NCBI RefSeq assembly: GCF_018987265.1
Contig: NZ_CP076853.1
Coordinates: 1,798,001 to 1,862,000 of the forward strand
Source: Rhizobium sp. WYJ-E13
GTDB lineage: Bacteria; Pseudomonadota; Alphaproteobacteria; Rhizobiales; Rhizobiaceae
DNA: 64,000 bases
Direction of reading: 5' to 3'
The position numbers were made by a program, and so were the translations under genes. The notes beneath the pieces are model-generated. The model saw only the letters and a list, made by a program, of their open reading frames with translations. It did no database searches and was not told the origin of the DNA. Below are positions 18,852 to 27,929 of the stretch, piece after piece (the stretch's first letter is position 1; the number at the start of each line of letters is the position of its first letter).

Positions 18852-19769
18852 ATGATCGACCTGAACGACATCGCGATCTTCGCCCGCGTCATCGAAGCCG
18901 GCAGCTTTACCGCCGCCGCGCGGCTGATCGGCACCCCGAAGACGACGGTCAGCCGCCGGATCGCCGCTCTGGAGCGCGAACTCGGCGTCCGGCTTCTGCA
19001 GCGCACCACCCGCAGCCTCGGCATGACCGATGCCGGGCGTCTCTATTACGAGGAGGCGAGCCAGGCGCTGCGGCGCATCGAGGAGGCCAATATCCGGCTG
19101 GCCGAAGCCCGCGCCGAGCCCGCGGGCACGATCCGCATTTCCGCCCCTGTCGGCTTCGTCAGCCACTTCCTGGCCGATACGGTCTTCGAGTTCATGGCGA
19201 CCTACGAGAAATCCAGGGTCGAGCTGCGCCTGACCGACGAGAAACTGAACCTGATCGACAACGGCATAGATCTCGCCTTCCGCACCGGAACGCTGGAGGA
19301 TTCCACCCTGATCGCCCGAAGGCTCGGCCCCACCTACCGCCTGCTCTGCGCCAGCCCCGCCTATCTCGCGCGTGCAGGCATGCCGTCAACCCCGGCCGAT
19401 CTCGCCACCCATCAATGCGTGATCGCCGGGCCGTCAGCCGCTCATGCGCTCTGGGTGCTGCAGGGAGAAAAGGGCGAAGAATCCGTCACCGTCTCGGGCC
19501 GTTTTGCCGCCAACGAAATGCAGGCCGTCATGGCCGCCGCCCTTGCCGGCTACGGCATTGCGCAACTGCCCTATGGCATCGCTTTCACCTGCATCGCCGA
19601 TGGCAGGCTGCAGCGTGTGCTGGAGAACCATACGACGCCGGCGGGCGGGCTGCATGTCGTCTATCCTAGCAGCAAACACCTTTCGCCGCTGGTGCGCGCC
19701 TTCATCGCGCTTGCCGAAAAGCGGCTGCATGAGGCCGATGCGCGCAACGTCCTGCCCTCCGTCGCCTGA
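18852..19769 (+). CDS. LysR family transcriptional regulator
   Basis: A 305-residue LysR protein. The N-terminal winged HTH reads IFARVIEAGSFTAAARLIG with PKTTVSRRIAALE as recognition helix, then LGVRLLQRTTRSLGMTDAG, and a substrate-binding domain follows from about residue 90 (GTIRISAPVGFVSHFLADTV). This subgroup resembles CrgA/YhjC-type regulators. The ATG at 18852 begins the conserved MIDLNDIAIFARV; an in-frame ATG at 18822 is possible. It is divergent from the NmrA-like gene, which it probably regulates. Confidence 0.93.
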   Translation: MIDLNDIAIFARVIEAGSFTAAARLIGTPKTTVSRRIAALERELGVRLLQRTTRSLGMTDAGRLYYEEASQALRRIEEANIRLAEARAEPAGTIRISAPVGFVSHFLADTVFEFMATYEKSRVELRLTDEKLNLIDNGIDLAFRTGTLEDSTLIARRLGPTYRLLCASPAYLARAGMPSTPADLATHQCVIAGPSAAHALWVLQGEKGEESVTVSGRFAANEMQAVMAAALAGYGIAQLPYGIAFTCIADGRLQRVLENHTTPAGGLHVVYPSSKHLSPLVRAFIALAEKRLHEADARNVLPSVA

Positions 19770-19837
19770 CCTCCGGCATTGCCTGTTGCCAAACCTGCCG
19801 GACTGGCGGAAGCTGCCTTCACCAGGGGATTGCAGCC

Positions 19838-20596
19838 ATGACCACCACGACAGCGACCAGGCATCCGGCAAGGCCAGGCAGCGCAGGCATCTGCCGCGGC
19901 TGCTGGGACCAGATGCACATGCCGATCCCCATAGGCGGCCCGCTCTCGCTGCCGCTGCGCGCCTTCGGCATCACCAGAAGCAAGATGAACCCCGATATCT
20001 GCACGATTTGCGAGCGCTCCTTCCAATATGTGAAGAAGCAGCGCCAGATCACCTCAGGCGCTACCATCCTCTTTGCCGATATAAGGAACTATACCGGCCT
20101 GTCGGAACGGACAGGCGCAGTCGAGCTGAGCCAAATCGTCAGCCTGTTCCAGGACCGCGCCGCACAGGCGATCTGGGCAAACGACGGCATCGTCAACAAG
20201 CAGATGGGCGACGGGCTGATGGCGATCTTCAATTTCCCGATCAAGCGCGGGGACCATGCCACAGCCGCCATCACGGCCGCACTTGAAATCCAGCGCGCGT
20301 GCGCCGAAGCGCTGGGCGAAATCGACGTCGGCGAACCGCTCGGCGTCGGTGTCGGCATTCATACCGGCGACGTACAGATCGGCGAATTCTCCAGCTTCCA
20401 CAGCGATTTCACCGCGATCGGCGGCGTGGTGAACCAGGCATCGAGACTGGAATCGCAGGCCCAGCCGGGCGAGATCGTGATCTCCGCCGAAGCCGCCCGT
20501 CAGGCGCCGGAACTGGTGGCCGAGAGCGAAGCGCGGATGCTTTCGCTCAAGGGCATCGGGCAGCCGGTGGAGGCGCGGGTTTTACGGGCGGGCTGA
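19838..20596 (+). CDS. Class III adenylate/guanylate cyclase domain protein
   Basis: A 252-residue cytoplasmic protein. Residues 1-75 hold two Cys pairs, CRGC (about 19-22) and CTIC (about 55-58), that could form a zinc site. The cyclase homology domain follows: TILFADIRNYTGLSE with the first metal Asp, NDGIVNKQMGDGLMAIFNFP with the second, and GVGVGIHTGDVQIGEF. It should make a cyclic nucleotide from ATP or GTP, regulated by the N-terminal Cys module. No membrane segment is seen. It follows the LysR gene by 68 bases but need not be co-transcribed. Confidence 0.88.
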   Translation: MTTTTATRHPARPGSAGICRGCWDQMHMPIPIGGPLSLPLRAFGITRSKMNPDICTICERSFQYVKKQRQITSGATILFADIRNYTGLSERTGAVELSQIVSLFQDRAAQAIWANDGIVNKQMGDGLMAIFNFPIKRGDHATAAITAALEIQRACAEALGEIDVGEPLGVGVGIHTGDVQIGEFSSFHSDFTAIGGVVNQASRLESQAQPGEIVISAEAARQAPELVAESEARMLSLKGIGQPVEARVLRAG

Positions 20597-20645
20597 GTGC
20601 GGAGCCCCAAGCTGTGTCCCGCCCATCCTTATCCGTTACGAATGT

Positions 20646-21506
20646 CTACTCCGGATAAGCGGAGGCAAGTAAGCCGGCTTTCCACTCCTCCACGGTGATC
20701 AGGGCCTTCTTGAGCAAGCCCTCGTCGGAGACGACCAGCCCCTGCTCCTTGATCCATTCGATAAACGGCTTTGCACGGCCCGGTTCAACAGACACCGCGG
20801 CCTGCGCCGCATCGGCGACAAAGCTGCTGACAGCGTCCAGATCATTGCTCAGGCGCACCGTCAGTGCCTCGAGTTCCACGGGCCAGCCCAGAACTTTACA
20901 AGCACGATTGAACTCGTCGGCCAGCTGGAGAAAAACTCGGTGCCTCAATTCCACATACTCGACCGATCTGACATAGTTGGCATCGCTCTGAGCCCTGCGG
21001 ATCGCTACGAGGCCCATGGTCAGCAGCCATGCCCTTTCCCTGAGGAACCAGTAATTCACAAAAGCTTCCCTGTTCGCCCACATGTCTCCTTCGGTCTCGC
21101 TCTCCGGCTTGGTAAAGAAAGGCTTCGGGATCAAAGACATGATCTCTTCTGCCCGCCACTGAACTTCTATCCCGAGAGCCTCGCCGTTCTGAAACAGAAG
21201 CCAATGCTCTTCGAGCGTCTTGGGTTTATTTGGAGCGGTGTTGAACAACGTGCTCGTCTCGCCTGTGCTGCTTTTGGCGACGGGGCTTTGAGCCACCGTG
21301 GTCCCAGATATCGAGCTTTCAGGCCCTGACACCCCCGTGATCCGCCGTGTACCCAGCAGACCAAACGCCGCAGCGACGATGAAAGAAAAGACCCAATCGC
21401 TCCCATAAATGCCGCTCTGGGCAAATGACAGCAGCTGAAGGAAGACGATGACCCACGCCGTTCCGATACAGGCATAGCGCTGAGCCTGAGCCAATTTGAT
21501 TCGCAC
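20646..21506 (-). CDS. Hypothetical protein with N-terminal membrane helices
   Basis: A 286-residue protein. Two hydrophobic segments (YACIGTAWVIVFLQLLSF and WVFSFIVAAAFGLLGT) occupy residues 11-55, then a Ser/Thr-rich linker, then a soluble helical domain with many aromatic residues (EEHWLLFQNGEALGIEVQW, FVNYWFLRERAWLLTMGL). The start is GTG at 21506, with GGGGGAAC five bases upstream. I recognise no domain. It is divergent from the TetR gene across a gap with an operator-like palindrome, but it reads away from the efflux genes. Confidence 0.65.
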   Translation of the reverse strand: MRIKLAQAQRYACIGTAWVIVFLQLLSFAQSGIYGSDWVFSFIVAAAFGLLGTRRITGVSGPESSISGTTVAQSPVAKSSTGETSTLFNTAPNKPKTLEEHWLLFQNGEALGIEVQWRAEEIMSLIPKPFFTKPESETEGDMWANREAFVNYWFLRERAWLLTMGLVAIRRAQSDANYVRSVEYVELRHRVFLQLADEFNRACKVLGWPVELEALTVRLSNDLDAVSSFVADAAQAAVSVEPGRAKPFIEWIKEQGLVVSDEGLLKKALITVEEWKAGLLASAYPE

Positions 21507-21605
21507 TTGTTCCCCCTGTGTTCACGCCCGAACCATAGTGGGCGGCACTGCGAAAAGCCATGCCTATCAGCGCCTCAGCATCCAAAACAAAACCGCTTGC
21601 ATTTA

Positions 21606-21623
21606 AATCCGAACGTTCGTATT
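21606..21623. promoter_or_regulatory. Candidate TetR operator ahead of the efflux locus
   Basis: CGAACGTTCG is a perfect 10-bp palindrome (21610-21619), extended to an 18-bp dyad AATCCGAACGTTCGTATT with one mismatched pair. It lies 28 bases before the GTG start of the TetR gene and just before a run of eight Ts. Size and position match self-regulated TetR operators of RND pumps. Confidence 0.6.
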
Positions 21624-21650
21624 TTTTTTGCGAAACCGGGAACCATAGCC

Positions 21651-22220
21651 GTGACGCGAACGCGCAAGATCACCACTGACGATATTCTCGACGCTGCCGA
21701 GCGCGTCGTCGTACGATCAGGTGCGACGGGGCTTTCGATCGATGCCGTCGCCAGGGAAGCGGGCGTCAGCAAGTCGCGCGTCGTCTACGACCACAAGACC
21801 AAGAGCGCCCTTCTGGAAGCGCTGGTGGACCGCCGCGTCGGGGCCGATATTGCCCATATGGAAAAGTGCGTGAAGGCGAGTGCGGACACCCCTCACCCGG
21901 AGCTTTACGGCCGCATAGCCGCTGCAGACAAGACGCTCGACGATACCGACCGGGCCGTCGCCATGGCGATCAGCGCGTCGATGTCGAGCGAGGAAAATCT
22001 GCAGCAGATCATCCGCAAATGGGTGCTCGACGATCTGGCGGCCATGACCGCCGGGGCGAAACCGCGGGCGGCGCTGATGGCCTATCTGGCGCTGACCGGC
22101 TTCTACTGTACCGAACTCTTCGATTTCCACCGCTGGAGCGGCCCGGAACGACAGGAACTGCTCGAGGATATCCGCAAGGTCTACACGACCTTCCCCGAGC
22201 CGCCTGACACGAAGACTTGA
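21651..22220 (+). CDS. TetR family repressor of the RND efflux locus
   Basis: A 189-residue TetR protein. The HTH domain is at the N-terminus (DDILDAAERVVVRSGATGLSIDAVAREAGVSKSRV in two adjoining blocks, residues about 10-45), with the unusual recognition end VVYDHKTKSALLEAL. A C-terminal TetR_C-like domain follows. I chose GTG at 21651 because the HTH begins shortly after and the upstream residues look non-coding; no ATG is suitably placed. It lies 135 bases before the RND adaptor gene on the same strand, and probably represses the pump and itself through the palindrome at 21606. Confidence 0.85.
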   Translation: MTRTRKITTDDILDAAERVVVRSGATGLSIDAVAREAGVSKSRVVYDHKTKSALLEALVDRRVGADIAHMEKCVKASADTPHPELYGRIAAADKTLDDTDRAVAMAISASMSSEENLQQIIRKWVLDDLAAMTAGAKPRAALMAYLALTGFYCTELFDFHRWSGPERQELLEDIRKVYTTFPEPPDTKT

Positions 22221-22243
22221 AAAGCTGGAAACGACATTACTCT

Positions 22244-22294
22244 AAGCAATTCCAGGAAAAGTGTGAAACGGTTTTCCGTCCGGAATTGCGTGAA
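22244..22294. repeat. GCAATTCC rhizobial palindromic repeat
   Basis: GCAATTCC (22246-22253) and GGAATTGC (22282-22289) frame an inner imperfect dyad (GGAAAAGTGTGAAACGGTTTTCC). The same design occurs at 5226, 29325 and 47454. It lies between the TetR and RND adaptor genes, so the transcript would carry this hairpin. Confidence 0.8.
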
Positions 22295-22355
22295 GACGAA
22301 GAAACCAAAGCAATAACCTAGCAAGCCGCCGGGGCGGCCAAAAAGGGATATATTC

Positions 22356-23549
22356 ATGTTGCGCAATACCAGACTGCCGCGCCTGAAGGCGATGATGGCG
22401 GCCACCACCCTTCTCGTACTCGCCGCCGGGCAGACGCTCGCTCAGGAAGGCATGCAGATGCCGCCGGCGGCCGTCGGCGTGGTCGAGATGAAGGCCCATG
22501 CCGTGCCCGTGATCAACGAATTGCCGGGCCGCATTGCCGCAACCCGCGTTTCGGAAGTGCGCGCCCGCGTGTCCGGCATCCTGCAGGAGCGCGTCTTTGA
22601 ACAGGGCACGCTCGTCAAGCAGGGCGACGTGCTCTACCGCATCGATCCGCGCCTCTTCCGCGTCCGCGTCGCCTCTGCCGAAGCGACGCTGCAGCGCGCC
22701 AAGGCCACCCAGCAGAATGCCCGCCTGCAGCTGGAGCGCCAGCAGAGCCTTAGGGAACGCAATATCGCGACCGGCATCGATTACGATACGGCGGCCGTCG
22801 CCGTCGCCCAGGCCGATGCGGATGTCGCAAGCGCCGAAGCCGGCCTCGACGAAGCCAAGATCAATCTTGACTATACCGAAGTCCGCGCGCCCATTACCGG
22901 CATCATCGGCGGCGCGCTGGTCACCGAAGGCGCGCTGGTGACCGCCGACGGCACCTCCAACCTGGCGCTGATCCAGCAGATCGACCCCGTCTATGCCGAC
23001 TTCACCCAGTCGGCCCAGGATCTCCTGAACCTGAAACGCGCAGTGGCCGAGGGCAAGCTGGAGAGTGCCGCACCCGGCGAAGCCCGCGTCGAGCTCGTCT
23101 TCGACGATGGCAGCCTCTATGCCGAACCCGGCCGGCTGCTGTTTGCCAGCGCCAATGTCGACCCCAATACCGGACAGGTGACGCTGCGCGCCGAATTCCC
23201 CAACAAGCATGGCGATCTCCTGCCCGGCATGTATGTGCGCGTGCGCATCGAACAGGCCGTGCGCCAGGATGCGCTGACCGTGCCGCAGCGCGCGGTGACC
23301 CGCAACGAGGCCGGCCAGGCGCAGGTCTATGTGCTCGCCGAAGGCAACAAGGCGGAGCTGCGCCCCGTCACGCTCGGCCAGGTTCTCGGCTCCGAATGGG
23401 TCGTGGAAACGGGCCTGAAGCCCGGTGAAACCGTGATCGCCGATGGCGTGCAGAAGGTGCAGCCCGGCGTCACCGTCGTGCCCGAACCCTGGAAGCCGGA
23501 TGCGACGGCAGACGCCTCCATCCCGGCCCCCACGAAGCCTGCGGAGTAA
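22356..23549 (+). CDS. RND efflux periplasmic adaptor (AcrA/MexA family)
   Basis: A 397-residue membrane fusion protein. A signal sequence (residues about 10-29, ATTLLVLAAGQTLAQ) is followed by the lipoyl half-motif VSEVRARVSGILQERVFEQG, VKQGDVLYRIDP, a helical hairpin (residues about 105-175) and the second lipoyl half INLDYTEVRAPITGIIGGAL, then beta-barrel and membrane-proximal domains. It links the inner-membrane pump to an outer-membrane channel. Unlike E. coli AcrA, no lipobox Cys is evident after the signal. The pump gene begins six bases after its stop, so they form one operon. Confidence 0.95.
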   Translation: MLRNTRLPRLKAMMAATTLLVLAAGQTLAQEGMQMPPAAVGVVEMKAHAVPVINELPGRIAATRVSEVRARVSGILQERVFEQGTLVKQGDVLYRIDPRLFRVRVASAEATLQRAKATQQNARLQLERQQSLRERNIATGIDYDTAAVAVAQADADVASAEAGLDEAKINLDYTEVRAPITGIIGGALVTEGALVTADGTSNLALIQQIDPVYADFTQSAQDLLNLKRAVAEGKLESAAPGEARVELVFDDGSLYAEPGRLLFASANVDPNTGQVTLRAEFPNKHGDLLPGMYVRVRIEQAVRQDALTVPQRAVTRNEAGQAQVYVLAEGNKAELRPVTLGQVLGSEWVVETGLKPGETVIADGVQKVQPGVTVVPEPWKPDATADASIPAPTKPAE

Positions 23550-23555
23550 GAACTC

Positions 23556-26500
23556 ATGGCACAATTCTTCATTCGCAGGCCGATCCTGGCCTGGGTCTTC
23601 GCATTGTTCATTTCGATTGCCGGTATCATCGCGATCCCCTTCCTGCCGGTCTCGCAATATCCGAAGGTCGCCCCGCCGCAGCTTTCGATCTCCACCTCCT
23701 ATCCCGGCGCCTCGCCGCAGGAAATCTATCAGGGTGTCACCCGCCAGATCGAGGATGAGCTGAACGGCGTCGAAGGCCTGATGTATTTCGAATCGACCTC
23801 GGACAATTCCGGCTCGGTCAGCATCAACGCCACCTTCCGCGCCGGCACCGATATCGACCAGGCCTCCGTCGATGTGCAGAACGCCATCCGCCGCGTCGAA
23901 GCCCGCCTGCCCGCCACCGTGCGCTCGCAGGGCATCAACGTGGAAGAAGCAAGCTCCGGCTTCCTGATGTTTATCTCGCTGACCTCGACAGATGGCACCC
24001 GCGATGAAGTGGCGCTCGGCGATTACATCACCCGCAACATCATCGGCGAGCTGCGCCGCATTGATGGCGTCGGCCGCGCCCAGCTCTTTGCCGCCCAGCG
24101 GGCGCTGCGCGTCTGGATCGACCCGGACAAGATGGTCGGCCTCAACCTGACGACCGACGACATCAACGCCGCCATCACCGCCCAGAATGCCCAGGTGGCC
24201 GCCGGCCAGATCGGCGCCGCGCCGAACCCGGTCACCCAGGACCTGACGGCAACCGTGCTCGTTCAGGGCCAGTTGCAGACGCCGCAGCAATTCGGTGAGA
24301 TCATCCTGCGCGCCAATGCCGATGGCTCCACCGTGCGCCTGAAGGATGTCGCCCGCGTCGAACAGGGCGCGGAATCCTATAACTTTACGAGCCGCCTGAA
24401 CGGCCAGCCGAGCGCGGCGATCGCCATCCAGCTCTCGTCGACGGGTAACGCCGTGGCCGTCTCCAATGCCGTCAACGCGAAGATGAAGGAGCTCTCCCGC
24501 TTCTTCCCGTCCGGCATCGAATATTCCGTTCCCTACGATACCAGCCCCTTCGTCTCGGCCTCGATCGAGAAGGTCATCCACACGCTGGTCGAGGCTGTCG
24601 CCCTCGTCTTCGTGGTCATGTTCATCTTCCTGCAGAATTTCCGCTACACGGTCATCCCGACCCTCGTCGTGCCGGTGGCGCTGCTCGGCACCTGCGCGGT
24701 CATGTATGCGACCGGCTTTTCGATCAACGTACTCACCATGTTCGCCATGGTGCTCGCGATCGGCATCCTCGTCGATGACGCGATCGTCGTCGTCGAAAAT
24801 GTCGAGCGCATCATGGCCGAGGAAGGGCTGTCGCCCAAGGCGGCCGCCCAGAAGGCGATGAGCCAGATCACCGGCGCCATCCTGGGCATCACGCTGGTTC
24901 TCTCCTGCGTCTTCATTCCCATGGCCTTCTTCCCCGGCTCGACTGGCATCATCTACCGCCAGTTCTCGCTGACCATGGTCGTCTCGATCCTGTTTTCGGC
25001 CTTCCTGGCGCTGTCGCTGACGCCGGCGCTCTGCGCCACATTCCTGAAGCCGATCAAGCAGGGCCATCACCACAAGCGCGGCATCGGCGGCTGGTTCAAC
25101 CGCAATTTCGAGCGCATCACGTCGGGCTATTCGAAGACGGTGACGGGTATGGCCCGCCGCGCCGGGCGCATGATGATCGTCTATCTCGCCCTCGTCGTCG
25201 GCCTCGGCTATCTCTTCATCAACCTGCCGACGGCTTTCGTGCCCGATGAAGACCAGGGCTACATGATCGTCGATATCCAGGGACCGCCGGAAGCGAGCGC
25301 CAACCGCACGATCGAATCCATCAAGCAGGTTGAGGCGATCTTCCGCTCCGAACCGGCCGTCGAAAACATCGTCGCGATCCAGGGCTTCTCCTTCTCGGGC
25401 AACGGCGCCAATGCCGCCCTCGCCTTCGTCACCTTGAAGGACTGGGCAGACCGCGGCCCCGGCAATACCGTGCAGGAAATCGCCAATCGCGTGAACGGCC
25501 AGCTCTTCGCCCTGAAGGATGCCACCACCTTCGCGCTCTCGCCACCGCCGATCGAAGGCTTCGGCGCAACCGGCGGCTTCTCCTTCCGCCTGCAGGACCG
25601 CGGCGGCAAGGGCCAGACGGCGCTTGTAGAGGCGGCCGGCCAGCTGATGCAGATGGCGGGCAAGAGCCCCGTTCTGACGGGCATGCGCGTCGAAGGCATG
25701 CCGGATGCCGCCCAGGTGCTGATGGTGATCGACCGCGAAAAGGCCAACACCTTCGGCATCTCCTTTGCCGACATCAACAACGCCATCACCGCCAATCTCG
25801 GCTCGTCCTATATCAACGACTACCCGAATACCGGCCGCATGCAGCGCGTCATCGTCCAGGCCGATGATCGCTCACGCCTGCAGATCGACGACGTGATGAA
25901 GATCAACGTGCGCAATGCGAGCGGCGGCATGGTGCCGCTCTCCTCCTTCGCCATAGCCCAATGGCAGAAGGGCGCGCCGCAGATCGTCGGCTATAACGGC
26001 TATCCAACCGTGCGCATCTCCGGCGCCCCGGCGCCCGGCCAATCGTCAGGTGCGGCAATCGCCGAAATGGAGCGTCTGGCTTCCCAGCTGCCGGATGGTT
26101 TCGGCTTCGAATGGTCCGGCCAGTCGGCGGAAGAAATCACCTCCGGCAGCCAGGCGCCCTTCCTCTTCGGCCTGTCGATCCTCTTCGTCTTCCTGCTTCT
26201 GGCAGGTCTCTACGAAAGCTGGTCGATCCCGCTCTCGGTGATGCTCGTGGTTCCCCTCGGCGTCATCGGCTCGGTCGCGGCGGTGATGCTGCGCGATATG
26301 CCCAACGACATCTACTTCAAGGTGGGTCTTATCGCGATCATCGGCCTCTCGGCCAAGAACGCCATCCTGATCGTCGAATTCGCCAAGGATTATTACGCTG
26401 AAGGCAAATCCCTGCTGGAATCGGCGATAGAAGCCGCCCGCGTCCGCTTCCGCCCGATCATCATGACCTCGCTAGCCTTCACCCTCGGCGTCGTGCCGCT

Positions 26501-26714
26501 GGCAATCGCGACCGGCCCGAGCGCCGCCAGCCAGAACGCCATCGGCACCGGCGTCCTCGGCGGCATGATCTCCGCCACCGTGCTTGCCATCTTCTTCGTC
26601 CCGGCGTTTTTCGTGTTTGTGCTGAAGCTGATGCGCACGAGGCGGCCGGTCGCTGAGGAGGAAACGACGCCTGCCACAGAAACCCCGCCAACCGCGCCGG
26701 CCATCCACTCCTGA
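23556..26714 (+). CDS. RND multidrug efflux permease (HAE1, AcrB/MexB family)
   Basis: At 1052 residues it has full family length. The N-terminus is the conserved MAQFFIRRPILAWVFALFI, followed by porter domains. The membrane segment carries the proton-relay pair in AIGILVDDAIVVVENVER, and there is the FFPGSTG block and the second repeat with LIAIIGLSAKNAILIVEFAK. It exports hydrophobic compounds by proton antiport across both membranes. No outer-membrane (TolC/OprM) gene follows; a strong terminator comes 22 bases after the stop, so the channel must be encoded elsewhere. Expression is probably controlled by the upstream TetR protein. Confidence 0.97.
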   Translation: MAQFFIRRPILAWVFALFISIAGIIAIPFLPVSQYPKVAPPQLSISTSYPGASPQEIYQGVTRQIEDELNGVEGLMYFESTSDNSGSVSINATFRAGTDIDQASVDVQNAIRRVEARLPATVRSQGINVEEASSGFLMFISLTSTDGTRDEVALGDYITRNIIGELRRIDGVGRAQLFAAQRALRVWIDPDKMVGLNLTTDDINAAITAQNAQVAAGQIGAAPNPVTQDLTATVLVQGQLQTPQQFGEIILRANADGSTVRLKDVARVEQGAESYNFTSRLNGQPSAAIAIQLSSTGNAVAVSNAVNAKMKELSRFFPSGIEYSVPYDTSPFVSASIEKVIHTLVEAVALVFVVMFIFLQNFRYTVIPTLVVPVALLGTCAVMYATGFSINVLTMFAMVLAIGILVDDAIVVVENVERIMAEEGLSPKAAAQKAMSQITGAILGITLVLSCVFIPMAFFPGSTGIIYRQFSLTMVVSILFSAFLALSLTPALCATFLKPIKQGHHHKRGIGGWFNRNFERITSGYSKTVTGMARRAGRMMIVYLALVVGLGYLFINLPTAFVPDEDQGYMIVDIQGPPEASANRTIESIKQVEAIFRSEPAVENIVAIQGFSFSGNGANAALAFVTLKDWADRGPGNTVQEIANRVNGQLFALKDATTFALSPPPIEGFGATGGFSFRLQDRGGKGQTALVEAAGQLMQMAGKSPVLTGMRVEGMPDAAQVLMVIDREKANTFGISFADINNAITANLGSSYINDYPNTGRMQRVIVQADDRSRLQIDDVMKINVRNASGGMVPLSSFAIAQWQKGAPQIVGYNGYPTVRISGAPAPGQSSGAAIAEMERLASQLPDGFGFEWSGQSAEEITSGSQAPFLFGLSILFVFLLLAGLYESWSIPLSVMLVVPLGVIGSVAAVMLRDMPNDIYFKVGLIAIIGLSAKNAILIVEFAKDYYAEGKSLLESAIEAARVRFRPIIMTSLAFTLGVVPLAIATGPSAASQNAIGTGVLGGMISATVLAIFFVPAFFVFVLKLMRTRRPVAEEETTPATETPPTAPAIHS

Positions 26715-26736
26715 CCGCCGACCGGTGCGCGAATGC

Positions 26737-26776
26737 CTCCCGGGCTCCGACCCAGAGCCCGGGAGTTTTTGTTTTT
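26737..26776 (+). terminator. Rho-independent terminator of the RND operon
   Basis: A perfect 11-bp stem, CTCCCGGGCTC (26737-26747) and GAGCCCGGGAG (26755-26765), with a seven-base loop, is followed by TTTTTGTTTTTG. It lies 22 bases after the permease stop codon and closes the operon. Confidence 0.93.
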
Positions 26777-26808
26777 GAGGCTGGTTCATTTGGGCTTGGA
26801 GTGCTGGA

Positions 26809-26988
26809 CACCCCCCCCTGGCCTGCCGGCCATCTCCCCCCACAGGTGGGGGAGACAACAAACCGCCTGACCTTCGCGTCTCCCTACCGTTTCGTGAAGC
26901 TGCAACGCTGGTTGTTTGGGGAAGCCGGTGCGCCCAGCGTTTCTCCCCCACCTGTGGGGGGAGATGGCCGGCAGGCCAGAGGGGGGTG
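26809..26988. repeat. 180-bp element with 47-bp terminal inverted repeats
   Basis: The arms at 26809-26855 and 26942-26988 are reverse complements over 47 positions with one mismatch; the inner 38 bp (26818-26855 with 26942-26979) match perfectly. Each arm has nested dyads, such as TGGCCTGCCGGCCA and CCCCCACAGGTGGGGG. The 86-base centre has no coding potential I trust. It looks like a non-autonomous palindromic element. It sits between the RND terminator and the methyltransferase gene. Confidence 0.85.
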
Positions 26989-27083
26989 CCGCGCCCGAAA
27001 ACGCCAATCGCCCCCACCCAATAGACGCCACCCCCATCCGCCCTATATCCGCCCGGCACAAGCACATCAGCCGGGGAAGCCCA

Positions 27084-27881
27084 ATGCCATCCACCTTCAT
27101 CGCCAAGGGCGCCGAAGCCTATGAAGCCAGCATGGGCCGTTGGAGCCGCCGCCTCGCCGACCCCTTCCTCGCCTTCGCCGGCATACCGCCCCACGGCCGC
27201 GTGCTGGACGCCGGCTGCGGCACCGGCAGCCTGACATTGGCGCTATCAACCCACCCCGAACTCACTGCCATCGAAGCCCTGGATTTCGAGGAAAATTTCG
27301 TCACGGCACTCCGCGCCCGCGCCGATGACCCGAGGATATCGGCCCGCCAGGGCGACGTCTGCGCCCTGCCCTATGACGACAATAGCTTCGACGCCGCCTA
27401 TTCCCTGCTCGTCCTCCACTTCGTCTCCGATGCCGACAAGGCCATCACCGAAATGCGCCGCGTCCTGAAGCCCGGCGCCACCGCAGCCGCCGCCGTCTGG
27501 TCCCATGACGGAATGCCGAGCTGGCGCCTCTTCTGGAACACGATCCGCGCCGTCGAACCCGCAGCCGAAGGCAACGGCATTCCGTCAGGCCCGCGACCGA
27601 TGACATCAGAGGGTGAACTGCGGGCGCTCTTTGCGAATGCCGGCTTTGCCGATGTCACCGAGGCACGGCTGACGATCATGATGGATTACGCCGATTTCGA
27701 CGATTTCTACCTGCCGAAGGTCTATGGGCAGGGACGGTTTGCGGCGTTTTTCGAGGGGTTGCCGGAAGCAAGACGGGATCGGCTGCGGGAGGCGCTGAAG
27801 GCGGCCTATCTGGATGGCAGGTCTGCGGATGGGCCGCGTGGGTTTGAGAGTATCGCCTGGGCGGTGCGAGGCAGCGCGTAA
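27084..27881 (+). CDS. Class I SAM-dependent methyltransferase, paralogue
   Basis: A 265-residue Methyltransf_11-type enzyme. It opens with AKGAEAYEASMGRWSRRLAD, has motif I VLDAGCGTGSLTLAL, and FDAAYSLLVLHFVSDADKAI..MRRVLKPGA in the post-I region. It is clearly paralogous to the protein encoded at 14610-15413 over its whole length. The acceptor is unknown. The ATG at 27084 has GGGGAAGC upstream and begins the conserved region. The frame extends upstream into the inverted repeat, which I take as non-coding. Confidence 0.92.
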   Translation: MPSTFIAKGAEAYEASMGRWSRRLADPFLAFAGIPPHGRVLDAGCGTGSLTLALSTHPELTAIEALDFEENFVTALRARADDPRISARQGDVCALPYDDNSFDAAYSLLVLHFVSDADKAITEMRRVLKPGATAAAAVWSHDGMPSWRLFWNTIRAVEPAAEGNGIPSGPRPMTSEGELRALFANAGFADVTEARLTIMMDYADFDDFYLPKVYGQGRFAAFFEGLPEARRDRLREALKAAYLDGRSADGPRGFESIAWAVRGSA

Positions 27882-27929
27882 GACGGATTTAGCGCCGCCT
27901 GCCCGTATTGGCGGCCGAAGCCGGCTCTG

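Noticed and set aside
22242..25073. 943-residue open frame on the minus strand
   Set aside because: It lies antisense to the RND adaptor and permease genes, has no family features, and is the usual high-GC shadow frame rich in Asp, Gly, Arg and His.
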